Position numbers and translations under genes: made by a program. 64,000 nt of DNA, from NCBI RefSeq assembly GCF_000972845.2, contig NC_040032.1, forward strand, positions 6,332,316-6,396,315. The letters are read 5' to 3'. The notes beneath the pieces are model-generated. The model saw only the letters and a program-made list of their open reading frames with translations. It was not told the DNA's origin and ran no database searches. Below are positions 59,223 to 64,000 of the stretch, piece by piece (position 1 is the first letter of the stretch; every line of letters begins with the position of its first letter). The DNA comes from Larimichthys crocea (taxonomy: Eukaryota; Chordata; Actinopteri; Sciaenidae).

Positions 59223-59239
59223 CCCACCCACCCCAACCC
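59223..59239 (-). other. compact G-quadruplex motif
   Basis: The minus strand reads GGGTTGGGGTGGGTGGG: four runs of at least three G with loops of only 2, 1 and 1 nt. Known: such short-loop sequences fold into very stable parallel G-quadruplexes and occur at promoters, origins and transcript ends. A C7 run at 59200-59206 (G7 on the minus strand) lies just downstream in the minus sense. Confidence 0.8.
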
Positions 59240-59411
59240 TAACACACACACACGCACGCACGCTCAACTCCCACGCACAAAGACACACAAACTGAGTAGG
59301 ACACACACACACACACTTTTACCCTGACTGCAACAATGCCGGTCAGTTCTGATGTGCTGCACTAATTCCAAACTGACTACTAACAACTTTATCTCGTGTA
59401 GCATGTGAGGT

Positions 59412-59426
59412 CCCCCCCCCCCCCCC
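59412..59426. repeat. poly(C) run, 15 nt
   Basis: Fifteen C in a row, rare in an AT-rich genome. The length is error-prone in sequencing. Confidence 0.93.
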
Positions 59427-60867
<1,441 letters not shown>

Positions 60868-61290
60868 TTACTCTGTAAAATACATTATGGTGAAAAACTG
60901 TATGAATGTGTTTTCCTGTATACAGTTAAACACAGTTACACATCAAAAAGCTTTATTTATGCACATTTTTCAGGGAATTTATACAGAATAAAGTAGTATA
61001 TTATCTTAGAGACCGTTAAATATACTAATATTTAATATTATATTTAAAACTAATATTTAATGTCACATTTTACAGTCTTTTACTGTCATAGTTTCACTGT
61101 AAAATTTACAGTCACTTTAAACTATGAAATAAAATGCCAACCTTTTCCATAAAATCAACAATACAGTACAACAATAACATCCTTCTACTGTAGGATTATA
61201 AAAAGTTATACCATATTTATTACCGTAAAAGTTTGGCAACTACAGCTGCCAGTTTTTTATCATAAAAACAACTTTATTTTTTACAGTGTA
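60868..61290. mobile_element. AT-rich MITE with 'ctgtaaaa' ends
   Basis: Left end 'ttactctgtaaaatacatta'; right end 'caactttattttttacagtg' then 'ta', whose reverse complement is 'tacactgtaaaaaataaagt'. Together they form imperfect terminal inverted repeats. Inside the right end is 'ttaccgtaaaagtttggcaa', 'ctacagctgccagttttt', 'atcataaaaaca'. Known: I recognise this 'cagctgccagttttttaccgtaaaaa...ttttacagtgta' wording as a frequent teleost non-autonomous DNA element. Internal 'taatatttaatattatattt' palindromic AT sequence is also present. No coding capacity. Confidence 0.6.
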
Positions 61291-62070
61291 CTTGCATGAT
61301 GCAAAAGAGTCGATTTGATCAGGGCCTCTAATGCTGGAGGACTAAGATAAAAAAAAAAAAAAGTCTAAAAAAACAGGATCAGCTTTGGATTGACAAGTCT
61401 TACGGTATTAAATCAATAATTCATCAAGGATTAAAAGCTTGATCAAAACATCCACACTCCAGAGCAATTTACAAAGCGCAAACCAGCAGGATGAGCCTTA
61501 ATTCCTGCGTCACTACAAGCAACCAGTCATAAAAGGCTAAGAGACACAGTGACACAGTGTTCCTGGGGGAGAAGTGAAGTGGAGGGAAGAAAGTGCCACA
61601 ATAAGAGGTAATGAGAGAGACAGGGGTGGGGGGAAATAAATGAAGCCAGACAGATTAGCAAATCACCAGCACAAATCGGTTAAACATCACAAAATTAGAG
61701 AGGTTCTAGTAGCCTTACATGTGGTGTAATGTTAGACCATTGTATTGTCCCTAAATAAATAATGAGAACACAAGAGAGTGCAAAGGTTTGACAGTGTCTA
61801 CCAGATATAAAACTAGTTTGTAAATGTGGTAAACAACAAGATGTCTGCCATCTAAAAGCTTGTAGCAGTAGTTGGATATTATTTGGTCACATATTATCAA
61901 ACAGGACTGATATTGGTTCTTTCAGCCTGTGATACAGCTTTGTTTTCCAAAACCCAAATCACGCTTGCCGTTGAACAACAAAACTTGGAATGTGTCTCCT
62001 TCACACCGTGTGTTACAAGCAGCAAAACACTCAGCCAACTATCTTTGTATTCTACACGCGCATTGTATAG
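61291..62070. other. non-coding stretch, no gene seen
   Basis: Contains an A14 run near 61348-61361. Open frames at 61883-62256 on both strands pass through a CA array and are not credible genes. Confidence 0.45.
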
Positions 62071-62110
62071 ACACACACACACACACACACACACACACCG
62101 ACACACACAC
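62071..62110. repeat. (AC)14 microsatellite with extension
   Basis: Perfect AC at 62071-62098, a CCG interruption, then five further AC units. Confidence 0.97.
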
Positions 62111-62324
62111 CTTTTGTTTGAGAGTGGCCGACTGGCATTTACCTCTAGACATTTCTTTTTTTTTGTCTGCTCTTGTAACACCCGTTTACACAATTTATAG
62201 TTGCCTAGACTGAAACCTTGCAGTTGTACATTCCACTGTATTATTAAGCTATGCATAAATGAAAAAGGTTCATTTATATTGCAAAACTGATGCTTGATTT
62301 TGACTGTTTTTTGTTTTCAACAAG

Positions 62325-62421
62325 CAAAAAAAAAATCGAGATGAAGGGCTTGGAATTAAGAGGCACATTGGCCCAAGTGTAGCCCATGGGCCTGACTTGC
62401 CCTTCATCATTGTGGATGCCA
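62325..62421 (+). other. best coding-exon candidate, 97 nt
   Basis: Seen: a T-rich tract 'tgactgttttttgttttcaa' leads to the acceptor caag (AG at 62323-62324). The following 97 nt stay open for 32 codons in one frame only, reading QKKNRDEGLGIK, then RHIGPSVAHGP, then DLPFIIVDA. The exon ends at GCCA|GTAAGT (GT at 62422-62423), so phase would be 0 in and 1 out. The segment is richer in G+C than its flanks, and a charged stretch followed by a hydrophobic block looks protein-like. I do not recognise the family. Against it: an A10 run near the 5' edge, donor position -1 is A, and an open frame this short is not rare by chance. Confidence 0.33.
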
Positions 62422-63142
62422 GTAAGTCCTTTTCCTCCTACACCCCATGTAAATGAATTTCACAGATTCATTAAACCTGGCGACCAAGGTTAATCAGCTC
62501 ATCATTTGCTAAAGAAAAATCAGAGAGAGCATCCCAATGATGAGGGATTTCAGCTCGACTTCATCTTTAGAACCTTGAGAAAGTGGAGAAAATATTGCAT
62601 CGTATCAGACAGGCATTAAAAACCATTTGGAAACAGTTTCCCAAAGCCTCTAAATCTAGACTGCAAGATGTTGATGGCAGCTTTAATTTAGGTATCTGAT
62701 TAGGCTCTGGGGAACGCACTAAGTTACAATTATAGTCGAATGGCTGGAGGCATTGGGTATGACTTTGTTTTGCCACACACTCAGTGATTTTGTGCTGTAC
62801 AGAGCATCCATTTATTTGTCGCATGTCTAATTCAAGACTGCAGCATATGCACTTTTTCCATTCTTTTACCCCTATTTCTTGTTTATGAGTTTTCTTTCAT
62901 TAGAGTGGCTTTTTAATTACTGTTCCCTCTCTTTTTATGGCCTTGTTTTTTCTTCTTCTCTTTTTTTATCAAAGTACTTCTTTGATAGTTTTATAAGTTG
63001 CACCAGTGGCTGTGTGGTAAGCAGATTAATAGGAGAGTAATGTCATTAAAATGGTAATGTGTAGACTTGGGCGAGATGCTGAAAACAATAATACTCTACT
63101 TGATTAATGACACTCTAAAGCATGAGCATGCACAATGAATGT
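62422..63142. other. non-coding stretch, no gene seen
   Basis: Unique-looking AT-rich DNA; T-rich from about 62850 to 62990. Confidence 0.45.
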
Positions 63143-63166
63143 ACACACACACACACAAACACACAC
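63143..63166. repeat. imperfect CA microsatellite
   Basis: CA array with one AAA interruption. Confidence 0.92.
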
Positions 63167-63299
63167 TATTGTGGTTTTACTTTTATATATTTTTAAAATT
63201 GAAAACTTTTGCATTTATTTTTTTATTTGGAATTCTCACTGCTGTGATATTTCAGTTCCATTTTATTTCTCACTCTATAAATTAAATGGTCAAGAGACG

Positions 63300-63487
63300 T
63301 CTCAGTCACACACTCACACACACTAATGGCAGCCAATGACAATACAAGGTGCCTGCCTAACCATGAGGAGCAATTTGGGGTTCGGCGTCTTGCCCAAGGA
63401 AACTTTGACATGTGGACAGAAGGCACCAGGGATCAAACCACCGACCATGTGATTAACGGACGACCCGCTCCACCTCCTGAGCCACAG
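63300..63487 (-). mobile_element. tRNA-derived SINE (second family)
   Basis: On the minus strand from 63487: 'ctgtggctcaggaggtggag', 'cgggtcgtccgttaatcaca', 'tggtcggtggtttgatccct', 'ggtgccttctgtccacatgt', 'caaagtttccttgggcaaga', 'cgccgaaccccaaattgctc', 'ctcatggttaggcaggcacc' and 'ttgtattgtcattggctgcc', then a GTGTGTGAG-type stretch. The A-box region is at 63484-63468 and the B-box-like GGTTTGATCCC at 63439-63429. Known: this is a very common fish tRNA-derived SINE in which 'ccacatgtcgaagtgtccttgggcaagac' is diagnostic. The 3' portion is degraded and no target duplication could be set. The open plus-strand frame over it (63326-63523) is an artefact. Confidence 0.9.
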
Positions 63488-63890
63488 GAGTTAGAGGACA
63501 GCATGTTGTCAATTAACATGTGAGCCTTCTTGGTATAATTAAAATCCACTTTTACTTTAGAAAGTCATATAAAATATCAAAAATCAATGCACAGAGACAG
63601 ACAGGGTGAGACGGAATGCATGTGCACGCGCGCACAGTGATACAAATAACACAATGGCACTGGAGGAGGCATTATGCAGTGTTGTTGTGGATGATTTTTT
63701 AATGAAATCCGGAGCTGTCTGTCTGCCATATGCAACACATGGTTTCCAACCACAAAGACACAGAGTGGGTGAAAACAAAGGCAAAACAAAGGACAGACAG
63801 GGAGGAGAGAATAAGGAGTTGGGAGAGGTTTTGATGAATAAATAAAATGACTGACTCTTAGCCTCTTTTGGTTTTCCACACTATGACACA
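63488..63890. other. non-coding stretch, no gene seen
   Basis: No gene recognised; overlapping open frames on both strands at 63577-63891. Confidence 0.45.
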
Positions 63891-63918
63891 CTCACTAAAG
63901 GCAGCCAATGACAATACA
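63891..63918 (-). mobile_element. partial second copy of the same SINE body
   Basis: 'ggcagccaatgacaataca' at 63900-63918 repeats 63328-63346 exactly. Both copies are preceded by similar 'cacac...cacta' sequence. It is a small fragment of the SINE middle or a local duplication. Confidence 0.5.
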
Positions 63919-64000
63919 CCATCATAGAAACTAGAGTTAGAAATAACAGAGCGGCCGTAATTGAGTCAAAATCATACATTAGCTCCCTGTTAGTAAAGCT

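Noticed and set aside
63326..63523. 65-codon plus-strand open frame
   Set aside because: It is the antisense of a common tRNA-derived SINE.

Overview
The window looks like non-coding nuclear DNA of a spiny-rayed (percomorph-type) bony fish. It is AT-rich and dense in (CA)n/(GT)n microsatellites and A/T runs. It carries retroposon and MITE families that I recognise as widespread in teleosts: tRNA-headed SINEs with intact A and B boxes, a retroposon with the 'tttgcatgttctccc...cttcctcccacagtcc' core, non-LTR tails ending 'aataaagttgacttgactt', and hAT-like 'cagggctgcaac' MITEs. I find no prokaryotic gene organisation, no rRNA, no functional tRNA gene, no CRISPR array and no long coding sequence. 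The 60-160 codon open frames scattered through the window look like chance frames; many are translated CA or GA repeats. The simplest reading is a large intron or a gene-poor intergenic stretch.

Layout. 1-5.5 kb: a possible 28-nt mini-exon, a SINE head fragment, a CpG-dense block and a CTCF-like motif. 5.5-24 kb: a hAT-like end, microsatellites, and two abutting non-LTR 3' ends (14.4-15.2 kb). 24.4-24.8 kb: a 398-bp solo LTR bounded by TGTTAC/GTAACA. 26.6 and 43.4 kb: two minus-strand AG|GTGAGT sites behind very long pyrimidine tracts, resembling recursive-splice sites. 30.9, 45.0, 50.2 and 51.35 kb: copies of one dispersed family. 32.4-33.4 kb: a SINE tail fragment, then two SINEs in inverted orientation, each with its own target-site duplication, separated by a perfect 2 x 43-bp duplication. 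37.9-38.2 kb: a retroposon with a perfect 14-bp target duplication. 43.13 kb: a 17/17 match to the REST/NRSF (RE1) consensus. 52.4 and 60.9-61.3 kb: MITEs. 57.2-57.8 kb: an exon-like block. 59.22 kb: a compact minus-strand G-quadruplex motif. 62.3 kb: the best single coding-exon candidate (97 nt, 32 open codons, good acceptor, GTAAGT donor). 63.3-63.9 kb: a minus-strand SINE and a partial second copy.

How the parts may work together. The RE1 site, the two recursive-type splice sites and the mini-exon candidates are all features reported for long neuronal genes, so a long neural gene spanning the window is a reasonable hypothesis. However, the recursive-type sites are on the minus strand while most exon candidates are on the plus strand. 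They cannot all belong to one transcript, and some are probably chance. I could not assign any gene identity. No new multi-gene system is visible. All family names come from pattern recognition, not from database searches.
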